Of a stretch of 64,000 bases of DNA, positions 46,901-54,931 are shown in pieces. The position numbers were made by a program, and so were the translations under genes. Numbering within the stretch: the stretch's first letter is position 1; the number at the start of each line of letters is the position of its first letter. The notes under the pieces were generated by a model. It made no database searches and had not been told where the DNA came from. It worked only from the letters and a program-made list of their open reading frames with translations. This DNA comes from Leptospiraceae bacterium. GTDB lineage: Bacteria; Spirochaetota; Leptospiria; Leptospirales; Leptospiraceae. The stretch is from NCBI GenBank assembly GCA_016708435.1, contig JADJFV010000003.1:94501-158500 (forward strand). The letters run 5' to 3'.

Positions 46901-47544
46901 AGTTAGAAGAATCTGCTGCTGATGCGGAGCAATTAACGATTAAGAGAGAAGAAAGTGATTTCTCTTTAACGCTCGCACCGATTTTAGGGTTCTCTCCACG
47001 TGCATTGAAGCGCTTTGTAAATGTTTACTTGCTAATTAAAGTAGGACTTTCTGATTTACAATGGAGAATTTACTATGAAAAAGTTCATCCTAAGACTGGA
47101 GAGAAAGATGCAGTAGGAACCATAAGAAATTTTCAAGCCGTAATGCTTTTACTTGCAGTGATTACAGGGCTTCCGGCTACTTCGCGTATACTGTTTCGCA
47201 CGCTTAGGACAAAGACCTTACGCACTCTTGGTGAACTCTTTGAACAGATGGATGTAAAGAAGAAAAATGACAAATGGTATATTCTGGGAAGTCCTGCTGA
47301 CGAAATTTCGATTAAGAGAAAAATGGTAGAGCGCGGGCTAACGGATATTTTACCCAAAACAGAAATTACCGATCTAAATTTAGAAGTTAATAAATATAAT
47401 ATGGAAATAGAACTTTTACAATTTACGAAATGGCTTGATCGGGAAAAAAGAAATTGGTTTGAGGTAGATCTCGATCAATTACGTTATTGGGACCCTGTAG
47501 TTTCAAGATATTCGTTTCGAGTTGAACCAATTGATCAAGATTGA
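43981..47544 (+). CDS. Zinc-ribbon / pseudokinase / KAP-family P-loop NTPase fusion
   Basis: 1187 residues. Residues 5-25 form a zinc ribbon (CPSCK ... CSNCG). A protein-kinase fold runs from about 48 to 325, with kinase-like SIN features (GTLEYMSPERC, SDIYSVGIMLYQLLTG), but three catalytic residues are changed: the VAIK lysine is R76, HRD is HRN (168-170) and DFG is EFG (188-190). A KAP NTPase follows from about 360: Walker A GNWGAGKS (384-391), EFNTWHF, two membrane helices (about 581-605 and 625-650), a coiled coil and Walker B YIDDLDRC (D786-D789). Both Walker motifs are intact. A Ser/Glu/Asn-rich loop (about 885-985) precedes the C-terminal helices. It is translationally coupled to the zinc-ribbon/FHA gene. 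Confidence 0.9.
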   Translation: MNLICPSCKTENPSIAIFCSNCGYNLKQFKELSDLELLQESLAAKDYKVERRIDGGTQSDPFLCEYIPTGEKFVIRLLKKDQPEDLRDLFITGINLNAQLDHPNILKVKEVGMLGERPYFISKYADNGTLSWLLNTYGTKGMPIEEAIGLTIKILKGLHEIHEQNVIHRNLKPDAIFTQKNGEPVIGEFGLAKQIEDGNKIKSENLVGTLEYMSPERCKLKRVDRRSDIYSVGIMLYQLLTGELPFTGDTQTLIFKQTNEVLPTITYKLLAKGLNSIISGKEKLYLAAGEIQAILEKACKKGPSSRYNNAIEFANVLEKFLTFVSTPSQTANKENRWKALNQYRADHNANVSDDRLGITNAVDAFARLISAKSVHPPLSIGLFGNWGAGKSFFMSKLSKEIERLTKSMRSEAKAGVEQSNLAFYGNIVQIEFNTWHFVDANLWASLVNHIFSNLRIKGEPVDEVKERRNFLIKRIESEKNGLLDLEKDEEKFSAKVNDITAEIEKESVNYKSVIYNLFDKSFDSAIKEKISPDEIKEWCKKAGIEYNPDEPIASQMQRIYAESDKFKSLPLLEQVKSRYKGYLYFGIVVLILFLLGVFWATLSYLLNIFFGSDWIDKITKFSTDLLLSVIGSITAMLAPVYPIYVGLKSWATKYLNWSPQFFKKIKDTIPDLNAELEKKEKEKEKKLADLEAKKKTFEEKKENARSEIQKLESDLDKTSDGDYLSTFIKGRMGTDEYTKHLGLQAKIRTDFEQLSNLIEKYNKSMLAGEVKDNDGYMINRIVLYIDDLDRCPPDKVVEVLQAVHLLLSFPAFVVVVAVDARWVSQSLRIGYKDLFGQDDSADIDGDGIPDSFRATPHDYLEKIFQIPFWLYFMNIEGRRNLLTQLMESNLESEPAKESNPLNDVNSNKIVVSERIMANSEAVNINANSDISKNISGLERKDSLNPALQNEIQTESKDASSNLTESDSSEEFPFKLEESAADAEQLTIKREESDFSLTLAPILGFSPRALKRFVNVYLLIKVGLSDLQWRIYYEKVHPKTGEKDAVGTIRNFQAVMLLLAVITGLPATSRILFRTLRTKTLRTLGELFEQMDVKKKNDKWYILGSPADEISIKRKMVERGLTDILPKTEITDLNLEVNKYNMEIELLQFTKWLDREKRNWFEVDLDQLRYWDPVVSRYSFRVEPIDQD

Positions 47545-47552
47545 TTCTTTTC

Positions 47553-47580
47553 TTTGCGCCTTCGCGTCTTTGCGTGAAAG
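47553..47580. repeat. Dispersed GCGTCTTTGCGTG-type repeat
   Basis: CTTTGCGCCTTCGCGTCTTTGCGTG directly after the KAP gene stop belongs to the same degenerate family as 4123-4190, 13586-13640 and 16076-16103. It fills most of the 70-base gap before the ABC gene. Confidence 0.45.
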
Positions 47581-47614
47581 AAACTTCTTTTTACAAAATA
47601 CCGGTTGTTAATCC

Positions 47615-48367
47615 ATGGAAAACGTTTTAGAAATTAAGAATCTTACTGTTTCAATTCTAGAAAATAGAATATTAAAAGACATTTCTGTTTCAATAGAAAG
47701 AAGTAAGATTACTGGAATGATTGGAGGCTCAGGTTCCGGAAAAACTACTCTTATTCGCACAATACTCAATATACAAATGCCTGAAGATGCAAAAATTGAG
47801 GGCGAGATTTTTATCAAAGGAGAAATTGCTAGTGCAGAAAACCGTATGTATGTGCAACCTGTTTTCCAAGATCCGGGGAGTTACTTCAATCCACGATGGA
47901 ATTTACTTCAATGTTTAGAAGAGCCTTTGCATATTTTAACTTCTATTTCAAAGCAAGAAAAACTCGAAAGAATTAAACCCTTGATGAAGGAATTTTCTCT
48001 TTCGGAAAAATATTTATCTCAAAGTATAAAACGTTTTTCAGGCGGAGAATTACAGCGAATATCCTTAATTAGGGCTATTCTTTGTAATCCGGAAGTCCTT
48101 CTCATGGATGAGCCGGTTAGTGGACTTGATCCCTTAATTCAAAAAGAAGCCTTGCGGCTTATACGGGAATTAAACTCGCAAAAGAAAATTACAATATTTT
48201 TAATATCGCATGATATAGATTTTATATCGAAGCTTTGTGATTTTGTATACGTAATTCAAAATGGTGAAATTGTAGAGAAAAATTTTACATCAAAAATATT
48301 GGACAATCCACAGAATGAATATACGAAGCTACTCTTACAATCACGCAACCTTGCAGAAGTAAAATAA
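47615..48367 (+). CDS. ABC transporter ATP-binding protein, oligopeptide/nickel type, orphan
   Basis: 250 residues: Walker A GGSGSGKTT near residue 38, Q-loop VFQDPGSYFNPRW, signature FSGGELQR near 145, Walker B VLLMDEP and H-loop ISHD. The Q-loop QDPxxxFNPR is typical of DppD/OppF-type ATPases that energise peptide or nickel uptake. No permease or binding protein lies beside it, so it is an orphan ATPase here. It is codirectional with the KAP gene upstream and clpB 97 bases downstream. Which transporter it drives is unknown. Confidence 0.9.
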   Translation: MENVLEIKNLTVSILENRILKDISVSIERSKITGMIGGSGSGKTTLIRTILNIQMPEDAKIEGEIFIKGEIASAENRMYVQPVFQDPGSYFNPRWNLLQCLEEPLHILTSISKQEKLERIKPLMKEFSLSEKYLSQSIKRFSGGELQRISLIRAILCNPEVLLMDEPVSGLDPLIQKEALRLIRELNSQKKITIFLISHDIDFISKLCDFVYVIQNGEIVEKNFTSKILDNPQNEYTKLLLQSRNLAEVK

Positions 48368-48464
48368 ATCGTAAAATGAATTGTGATAAAAATCACCAAA
48401 TAGAAATTTTTTTGGATTGTGAAAATATGATTGAAACGAATTTATAAAGTCAAATAATAAAGAT

Positions 48465-51047
48465 ATGAAATTAGATAAAATTACTCGAAAATTGGCGGAA
48501 GCATTTACTCATTCGATTCAATTTGCTGAAGAGCAAAATAATTCCGAGCAGACAGAAGAGCATATTATATATTCGATATTAACCGATGATTCTGGTATGG
48601 GAGAAATTTTACTTTCTCATCTTAATCTTGATAGAATAAAGTTTAAGAATTTAGCAAAACAGGCTATTACTAAATTGCCAAAGGTGCAGGGTGGGATGCA
48701 TATAGAGCCTTCGAGAGGGCTTATGGCGGTGGTAAAACAAGCGGATACGATTCGAACTGAGTTGAAAGACGAATACCTGTCCACCGAGCATGTATTAGCC
48801 GCATTCCTATCTGATAGTAAAACAAATTTAAAAAGCGAATTCAATAGAGAAGGACTTAATTATAATAATTTAACTACGAGCATTCGGAATTTAAGAAAAG
48901 GTAAAACTGTTATGGACGATTCACCTGAAACAAAAATTGATACATTGAAAAAATATGCACGGGATTTGAATGAGCAAGCAAGAAAAGGAAAACTAGATCC
49001 TGTAATTGGGAGAGATGAAGAGATAAGAAGAATTATACAAGTTCTTTCTCGTCGAACCAAGAATAATCCGCTCATCATTGGCGATCCCGGTGTAGGCAAG
49101 ACTGCCATTGTAGAAGGACTTGCCGGAAAAATTATTGCCGGAGATGTTCCAGATGGAATCAAGAGCAAATCCATATTTGCCCTTGATTTAGGAGCGATGA
49201 TTGCGGGTGCAAAGTATCGAGGAGAATTTGAAGATCGCTTAAAAGCACTCTTAGATGAAGTAAAGAATTCAGACGGAAATATTATTTTATTTATTGATGA
49301 AATCCACACTATCGTAGGTGCAGGTGCGACAGAAGGTTCTCTCGATGCATCTAATATGCTTAAGCCTGCACTCGCTCGTGGCGAATTACGGTGTATAGGC
49401 GCTACCACGCTCAAAGAGTATCAAAAATATATAGAGAAAGACGCTGCATTAGAGAGGAGGTTTCAACCAGTTTTTGCTAAAGAGCCCACAATTGAGGAGA
49501 CAATCATGATTTTGCGCGGCTTGAAGAGTAATTACGAATTGCATCACGGAATTCGAATTAAGGATTCTGCCATTATTGCTGCGGCGAATTTATCAAACCG
49601 TTATATAACTGATCGTTTTTTACCGGATAAAGCTGTTGATTTAATTGATGAGGCTTCCAGTAAGATGAGAATCGAAATGGATAGTATGCCTGAAAATATG
49701 GATCGAATGCAGAAAAAAATTCAATCCTTGAAAATAGAAAGAGAGGCATTAAAGAAAGAAAAGGATAAAGCATCTGTTTCTAGGTTAGAAGAATTAGAAT
49801 CTGAACTTTCTAAAAATGAAGAAGAATTTTCCCTTATTCAAACAAAATGGAAAAGTGAGCGTGAAAAAATTCAAAAGATTAAATCTCTTAAAGAAGAATT
49901 TGAGAAATATAAAAATTTGGAAAAGGAAGCGGAACGTAATGGTAATTTGAATTTAGTTGCAGAGATTCGTTACGGTAAATTAATCGAAATTGATAAAGAG
50001 CTTTTTACGGCAAATCAAGAGTTATCGTCAGTGTATGGGCAGGATAGACTTCTTCGGGAAGAAGTTTCAGAGGAAGACATTGCAAATATCGTATCTCGAT
50101 GGACAGGAATTCCTGTAAGTAAAATGCTACAAGGCGAGAAAGAAAAATTACTTCATATGGAAGATGCATTAAAGGAGAGAGTGGTAGGACAAAATCACGC
50201 TATATCACTGTTATGCGAATCGATTCGAAGATCGAGAGCCGGGCTCAGTGATGGAACTCGACCAACTGGTTCTTTCTTATTATTAGGTCCTACGGGAGTT
50301 GGTAAAACGGAAACTGCTAAAGCTTTAGCTGCTTTTTTATTCGATGATCCAGCGGCAATTGTTCGAATAGATATGAGTGAATACATGGAATCGCATTCGG
50401 TTTCCAAATTAATCGGAGCGCCACCTGGCTACGTTGGTTATGATGAAGGTGGGCAGCTAACGGAAGTTATTCGCAGAAGACCTTACAGCATAATATTGTT
50501 AGATGAAATTGAAAAAGCACATAAAGATGTTTTCAATATCTTCTTACAGTTGTTTGATGAAGGTCGGTTGACCGATGGAAAGGGAAGACTCGTAGATTTT
50601 AAGAACACAGTTGTTATAATGACTTCCAATATTGGCACTTCGATATTACAGGAAGATATTACGATAGAAGAAAAGGAAAGACTTATTGACAGAGAATTGA
50701 AGAAACAATTTAAGCCAGAGTTTTTGAATCGCTTAGATGAGATTGTTATTTATAATCGAATCGATGAATCTGTGCTAGAAAAAATCGTTGAGATTCAATT
50801 GAAGGAATTGTCTGAGCGATTAAAGAATAGTGGTTTAGAAGTAAAGTATAGCTCCGAGCTAAAAAAGCATCTTTGTCAAACAGGATTTGATTCAGAGTAT
50901 GGGGCACGACCACTCAAGAGACTCATTCAGCGCGAGCTTGGTAACTCTTTAAGCGAATTTATTTTGAAAGGAAATTACCAGCAAGGCACAAAATTGATAG
51001 CAGACTATAAAATGGGAGCTATTGAGTTAAGTTTTGATTCAAATTGA
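48465..51047 (+). CDS. clpB: ATP-dependent disaggregase ClpB
   Basis: Hexameric Hsp100 chaperone that rescues aggregated proteins with DnaK. The 860 residues are full length: N-terminal double repeat (1-145), NBD1 with Walker A GDPGVGKT near 207 and DEIHTIVGAG, the middle coiled-coil domain (about 400-520), and NBD2 with Walker A GPTGVGKTE near 608, pore loop GYVGYDEGGQ and the C-terminal arginine-finger block FLNRLDEIV. The middle domain identifies it as ClpB rather than ClpA or ClpC. No HrcA operator (CIRCE) was seen upstream; the divergent-facing XRE gene lies downstream and convergent. Confidence 0.96.
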   Translation: MKLDKITRKLAEAFTHSIQFAEEQNNSEQTEEHIIYSILTDDSGMGEILLSHLNLDRIKFKNLAKQAITKLPKVQGGMHIEPSRGLMAVVKQADTIRTELKDEYLSTEHVLAAFLSDSKTNLKSEFNREGLNYNNLTTSIRNLRKGKTVMDDSPETKIDTLKKYARDLNEQARKGKLDPVIGRDEEIRRIIQVLSRRTKNNPLIIGDPGVGKTAIVEGLAGKIIAGDVPDGIKSKSIFALDLGAMIAGAKYRGEFEDRLKALLDEVKNSDGNIILFIDEIHTIVGAGATEGSLDASNMLKPALARGELRCIGATTLKEYQKYIEKDAALERRFQPVFAKEPTIEETIMILRGLKSNYELHHGIRIKDSAIIAAANLSNRYITDRFLPDKAVDLIDEASSKMRIEMDSMPENMDRMQKKIQSLKIEREALKKEKDKASVSRLEELESELSKNEEEFSLIQTKWKSEREKIQKIKSLKEEFEKYKNLEKEAERNGNLNLVAEIRYGKLIEIDKELFTANQELSSVYGQDRLLREEVSEEDIANIVSRWTGIPVSKMLQGEKEKLLHMEDALKERVVGQNHAISLLCESIRRSRAGLSDGTRPTGSFLLLGPTGVGKTETAKALAAFLFDDPAAIVRIDMSEYMESHSVSKLIGAPPGYVGYDEGGQLTEVIRRRPYSIILLDEIEKAHKDVFNIFLQLFDEGRLTDGKGRLVDFKNTVVIMTSNIGTSILQEDITIEEKERLIDRELKKQFKPEFLNRLDEIVIYNRIDESVLEKIVEIQLKELSERLKNSGLEVKYSSELKKHLCQTGFDSEYGARPLKRLIQRELGNSLSEFILKGNYQQGTKLIADYKMGAIELSFDSN

Positions 51048-51049
51048 AT

Positions 51050-51078
51050 TCTCCCGACTTAATTTGATAATCGGGAGA
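51050..51078. terminator. Hairpin between convergent clpB and XRE genes
   Basis: TCTCCCGA (51050-51057) pairs with TCGGGAGA (51071-51078), 8 bp with a 13-base loop, in the 47-base gap between two convergent genes. Neither side has a clear T run, so a bidirectional terminator is likely but not certain. Confidence 0.55.
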
Positions 51079-51094
51079 GTTGGTTGGGACTAAA

Positions 51095-51520
51095 TTAGTA
51101 TTGAACAGTAGCTAGAAAAAGCTCTGATTGTTCCATTTTGAAAACTTTTGATGCTAATTGCTTGAATTCTTCCGTAGGTTCAAGTAAACCAAGTTCTACT
51201 TTGGAAAGAAAAGGAGTAGAAACTTTTAGTTTTTTTGCCATGTCATACTGTTTGATTCCCATTTCTCTTCTTTTTGCCCAGAGCTTATTTGTAAGTCCAG
51301 TGCTAAATTCAGGAAAAATTTCTTCAACAGGGTGATCATTAAAAAGCTTTTCAAGGGAAGTTTTAAGAAATTTTGCAACATTTACCTTAAACCTCTCTGT
51401 CGGTTCCTGGCTATCAGTTTCAATTTTTGATAAGTAACTAGGGGACACGCCAAGTGCTCTCGCCATATCATACTGTTTGATTCCTCTTTTTTTTCTAAGC
51501 ATGTAAATATGATTTTTCAT
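51095..51520 (-). CDS. Regulator with tandem XRE/Cro-type HTH domains
   Basis: About 141 residues made almost entirely of two homologous HTH_3 units: GIKQYDMARALGVSPSYLSKIE (residues about 12-33) and GIKQYDMAKKLKVSTPFLSKVE (about 86-107), each followed by EPTE. This is an internal duplication without a dimer or ligand domain, so a single chain could recognise two half-sites. The start at ATG 51520 is preferred because AGAGG lies nine bases upstream; an in-frame ATG exists at 51541. It is convergent with clpB and has an AT-rich upstream region. Confidence 0.88.
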   Translation of the reverse strand: MKNHIYMLRKKRGIKQYDMARALGVSPSYLSKIETDSQEPTERFKVNVAKFLKTSLEKLFNDHPVEEIFPEFSTGLTNKLWAKRREMGIKQYDMAKKLKVSTPFLSKVELGLLEPTEEFKQLASKVFKMEQSELFLATVQY

Positions 51521-51676
51521 GAATGTTAACCTCTTCGGCATTTATACTAGACTTGTTTTTTAATTCAAGAAAATATTTACAAAATAATAAGTTTTTGATA
51601 AAAAAAAATTATTTACTAATCGCAAAATGCAAGATTTGATAAAAAGATATGAAAAATAAAAAATTTACTAGAAAAA

Positions 51677-51710
51677 CAAGAGAATATTAGTTTATTCTAA
51701 TATTCTCTTG
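51677..51710 (-). terminator. Rho-independent terminator of the PpiC-like lipoprotein gene
   Basis: A perfect 14-bp stem (CAAGAGAATATTAG with CTAATATTCTCTTG, loop of six) lies 24 bases after the minus-strand stop at 51734. On that strand it is followed by TTTTTC, the expected T tract. Confidence 0.8.
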
Positions 51711-51733
51711 TTTGCAAATTGCAAAGAGGGGAG

Positions 51734-53206
51734 TTAGACTGAGCCGGCTTTTAACTTGTCGGTATGAATTTTTAAATGATAATCTGACTTTAGCTTCTCA
51801 ATTTGTTTCTGCATTTCCCCTTTGATTTTGGCAGTGCGAAGTTCTTCTCTAATTTTTTCTTTTACCTGATCGAAAGGCATTGGATCTCTTTTATTTGGAT
51901 TCGACTTTGATGGGCTAGAATAAGCATAAAGCTTTCCAGCCTCATAGGTATCTTTCAATTCTTGCTCCGAAATTGGTGCTTGTAAGTCCTGTAAATCTCT
52001 TACGAAGAACGACCATGAAATATTCTTTTTCCAAAGCGATAGGCTACTTTCAAACTTTTCAGATGACTTCAAGTTTTTTACTTCAGCATTATCAGATAGA
52101 AGAGTAATTGGTAAAATGGCTGAATTAAAAAAATAAAGAAGTTCTTTCGTTGGCGGCGAATAGCTATTAGGCTTCATATTGACTTTTGCATATTCACTTT
52201 TTATATCTGCGATCGTATAGGTCTTATCTCCTTTTGTATAAATGGGAGTAGTGTCTACGAGTTCGCCTTCCGAGAGTGTTGACATTTCTTTTGAGAATTG
52301 AATACCACTTTCTTTGGAGATTTTTTCATATTCTTCATTCCAGATTAAAGCCTGTAACTGTTCTTTGTATCTATCTCCAATCATCTTTGCTTCTTTTTCT
52401 AGTTTAACTTCATCTCCTATGTAATAATCAGCTAGTTGTTTTTGATCATCTGCTGCTGTTGCTTTAAAATCTTTAGCCAGTGTTTGAAACTCTTTAAACT
52501 TCTTAGATAGATAGGATTCCAAATCTGCTGCTTTCATTTTCTTTACTTCAATGATGCGGTAGACAAATAAATCTCCATTGAATTCTTTTTTGGCAAAGGT
52601 TTGTAGCAGATTACTCTTATAGGATTCGATCAAAATTTCACGGAGAATATTTTCTTCAGAGCAATTCATACACTGAGGCTCTAATAGTCCGCTGATAGGT
52701 CTACGTCCTTCTTCTTCTGTTTCTTTGGAAACATAGGCATTGATTTCTTTATCTGACTTTAATTTTTGTAAATCACTTAGAACACGATCTGCCTTAACAG
52801 AATTTGGATTTCCATTTGCATCTTTTTTTATGTAGAGCATTTGACCTGATACTAATTCCATTTCTTTGGATTTGAGTCCTTTCTCTATAAAGTTTTTTCG
52901 ATAGAGGTTAACTAAGAGTTGCTTCTCTTTTAGAGCAAGAATAGATTTATAAATATCTGTGTTTTGATGACCTTTTTTATTTGTTTCGATTTCTACAATA
53001 GATTGAACTGCGATAGTTTCTAAAACCGAGGTTTGATATTTTATTGCAGTAGTATTATTGTCTATAGCCAATTCGTGATTGGGATAAAATTCCCTAAACT
53101 CTTTTCTTTTGACAATGCCACCATCAAAAATGGCTAGCTCTTCTTCTCCTGATCTGCATGTAGCAAATAAAGAAGCAATTAATAAAATAATAAATATTCT
53201 TTTCAT
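51734..53206 (-). CDS. Large helical lipoprotein, SurA/PpiC-type chaperone-like
   Basis: 490 residues with a signal peptide ending in FATC (Cys17). It starts IFDGGIVKRKEFREFYPN, like the opening of SurA/parvulin-type chaperones (cargo-binding helices with a first strand naming the substrate site), and continues helical to the C-terminus with Lys/Glu-rich segments. A cysteine pair CMNC lies near residue 179. A parvulin rotamase domain is not evident, so this would be a foldase-like chaperone or a diverged PpiC protein. It lies six bases downstream of the small gene at 53213, so they share a transcript, closed by the terminator at 51677-51710. Confidence 0.78.
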   Translation of the reverse strand: MKRIFIILLIASLFATCRSGEEELAIFDGGIVKRKEFREFYPNHELAIDNNTTAIKYQTSVLETIAVQSIVEIETNKKGHQNTDIYKSILALKEKQLLVNLYRKNFIEKGLKSKEMELVSGQMLYIKKDANGNPNSVKADRVLSDLQKLKSDKEINAYVSKETEEEGRRPISGLLEPQCMNCSEENILREILIESYKSNLLQTFAKKEFNGDLFVYRIIEVKKMKAADLESYLSKKFKEFQTLAKDFKATAADDQKQLADYYIGDEVKLEKEAKMIGDRYKEQLQALIWNEEYEKISKESGIQFSKEMSTLSEGELVDTTPIYTKGDKTYTIADIKSEYAKVNMKPNSYSPPTKELLYFFNSAILPITLLSDNAEVKNLKSSEKFESSLSLWKKNISWSFFVRDLQDLQAPISEQELKDTYEAGKLYAYSSPSKSNPNKRDPMPFDQVKEKIREELRTAKIKGEMQKQIEKLKSDYHLKIHTDKLKAGSV

Positions 53207-53212
53207 AATGTT

Positions 53213-53569
53213 TTAATACCTGTGAACCTTTCTCTCTTTTTTTTGCGGAGGTGACTCCCTATTTTCTTGGTTTTTATTTTCAATTGTTGGAATATTGGTT
53301 ATATCTTCGATTAAATTCTTGAAGCTTTTTTCTTCTGATTGGTTTCTAATGTAAATAGATTTTGGTATGTCTACTTCCAAATCTAGAATAGAATCTTTTA
53401 TGGATTTTAATTTCAAAATTTCATCTGAAATGCTCTTTTTTAAAGTATAACTATAATCTCGGTTATCGCTAATGGTTTGATTTGTTTTGCTCAATTCATC
53501 GATATCTCTGTCTATTGCTGAAAACAATTTTAGGACATCGGTAACTTTAATTTTAACAAACTCTTTCAT
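53213..53569 (-). CDS. Small hypothetical coiled-coil protein
   Basis: About 118 residues from ATG 53569 (an upstream TTG at 53596 is in frame but less likely). It is helical, with heptad-like segments (LKLFSAIDRDIDELSK, ILKLKSIKDSILDLE) and a Pro/Lys-rich basic tail (SPPQKKERKVHRY). No signal peptide or membrane segment is present and no family was recognised. It precedes the PpiC-like lipoprotein gene by six bases on the same strand and is divergent from the STAS gene at 53693. Confidence 0.68.
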   Translation of the reverse strand: MKEFVKIKVTDVLKLFSAIDRDIDELSKTNQTISDNRDYSYTLKKSISDEILKLKSIKDSILDLEVDIPKSIYIRNQSEEKSFKNLIEDITNIPTIENKNQENRESPPQKKERKVHRY

Positions 53570-53692
53570 AGCTAAATTCGATGATTGTTTTACCAATCAA
53601 TCTAGCAAGAATGAAAAGACCTAGCGATTAATTTTTTAATGTTTAGAAAATATATATTTGTATTTCAAAGGTAAATTTTTTTGGATGTTCCT

Positions 53693-54049
53693 ATGAGCTT
53701 ACATGAAATTGAAGTGCAGGTCGAGAAAATTGACAATATTTTCGTGATGCGACTAGAAGGGTCGATTTCTTCTTTTACCTACAAGAAGTTTATAGAGGAA
53801 GTCAGAAAGTGTAATCGTAAGGGTGGACTTATCATTGATATGGAAGAGGTTACTGCCATTTCCTCGATGGGTATCGCTGCTCTTAAGGAAATCAGCGATA
53901 TGAGTTATAAGTCAGGAAATAAAATCGTATTCCTAAATCTATCAATGAACGTTAAGCAATCGCTTCAAATGGTAGGGCTCAGTAAAGTGTTCAATGTCGC
54001 GCCGAATGAGGAGCTGGCAATGAAGATGGCATCTAAACCAAGCAGGTAA
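53693..54049 (+). CDS. STAS-domain anti-sigma factor antagonist
   Basis: A single STAS domain of about 118 residues with the phosphoacceptor region TAISSMGIAAL, where a serine sits in the position phosphorylated in SpoIIAA-like proteins (aspartate before it is replaced by Ile-Ser). The start at ATG 53693 opens MSLHEIEVQVEK; the in-frame TTG at 53681 is less likely. The DGK1-like kinase gene follows three bases after its stop, so they are cotranscribed. It is a second possible target for the two SpoIIE phosphatases. Confidence 0.88.
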   Translation: MSLHEIEVQVEKIDNIFVMRLEGSISSFTYKKFIEEVRKCNRKGGLIIDMEEVTAISSMGIAALKEISDMSYKSGNKIVFLNLSMNVKQSLQMVGLSKVFNVAPNEELAMKMASKPSR

Positions 54050-54052
54050 TAA

Positions 54053-54790
54053 ATGGGTATTTTTAATTACAAAAGAAAACTTTTTCATCTATTAGGATTT
54101 ATTCTTCCTTATTTGTATTATATTGATATTTTTAAGGATGCTTTCGGCTTAACAAATGCATCGAGAGCAATTATTTTTTCCATTCTCATGTTTCAGGGAT
54201 TGGTCTTAGTCACAACCGAATATCTAAGACTAAAAAACCTATCTTTTAAAAAATGGTTTTCTGAAAACTTCGGAGCGCTTATGAAGAAGGAAGAAGAAAC
54301 TAGAATGAATGCGACTATTCCCTATATGCTCTCTAATGCAATTGTAGTTTTATTCTTTCCACCTGAATTTTATTTTTTCGCGGTCGGTTTTTTACTGATT
54401 GGAGATCCTGTCGCTGCTTTCTTCGGAGCGAATTATGGCAAATACCGATTCTACAACGGCAAATCCTTAGTTGGCGTTGTATCCTTTATTATTGCAGCTT
54501 GTCTTGTTGGTCTTCTTTTTATGCTAATTTTTCAAAATACTAAAGAAGGATCTTTATTTGCCCTTTTCACTCAAAATGGACTCAATTACAAAGCACTGAT
54601 CGCAGTCCTACTGTCAGCTATCGTTTCGGGGCTAACAGAGTTTTTCTCCGGTCATGCCTGGAATGGGTTTTTAGATGATAATCTTACTATTCCACTGGCG
54701 GCAGCGTTTACTCTAGCGGTCGCATTTGTTCTTTTATTTGGAATCAATGTAAATGAAATCTTTTTTCCCGTGATGGATTTGTATAAATAG
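54053..54790 (+). CDS. SEC59/DGK1/VTE5-family integral membrane CTP-dependent kinase
   Basis: 245 residues with about seven membrane helices. Family signatures are KRKLFHLLGFILPYLYY at the start (residues 6-22), GDPVAAFFGANYGKYRF near 125 with GKSLVG after it, and SGLTEFFSGH ... DDNLTIPL near 200. Members phosphorylate dolichol, diacylglycerol or phytol with CTP; the substrate here is unknown. The lipid could be an isoprenoid or diacylglycerol for the envelope. Cotranscribed with the STAS gene, an odd pairing that may reflect stress control of lipid phosphorylation (speculative). Confidence 0.85.
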   Translation: MGIFNYKRKLFHLLGFILPYLYYIDIFKDAFGLTNASRAIIFSILMFQGLVLVTTEYLRLKNLSFKKWFSENFGALMKKEEETRMNATIPYMLSNAIVVLFFPPEFYFFAVGFLLIGDPVAAFFGANYGKYRFYNGKSLVGVVSFIIAACLVGLLFMLIFQNTKEGSLFALFTQNGLNYKALIAVLLSAIVSGLTEFFSGHAWNGFLDDNLTIPLAAAFTLAVAFVLLFGINVNEIFFPVMDLYK

Positions 54791-54812
54791 AGTTGTCGAA
54801 AAATTATTAAAT

Positions 54813-54894
54813 TTGTCATGGTGAGGCTCTCGAATCCATGACTTTATTGAGTAAAGTCGCCCTTCGCTCAGTGCAAGTAGCCTCAGGGTGACAA
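54813..54894. repeat. 82-base imperfect inverted-repeat element
   Basis: Ends TTGTCATGGTGAGGCT (54813-54828) and AGCCTCAGGGTGACAA (54879-54894) match as inverted repeats except at three central positions. Inside is a second hairpin GACTTTA/TAAAGTC. It sits between the DGK1-like gene and the 3' end of the glutamate dehydrogenase gene on the other strand, and looks like a small palindromic mobile element. Confidence 0.6.
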
Positions 54895-54931
54895 TGGTTT
54901 AATGTAAAAACTCAAATTCTTTACAAACACG

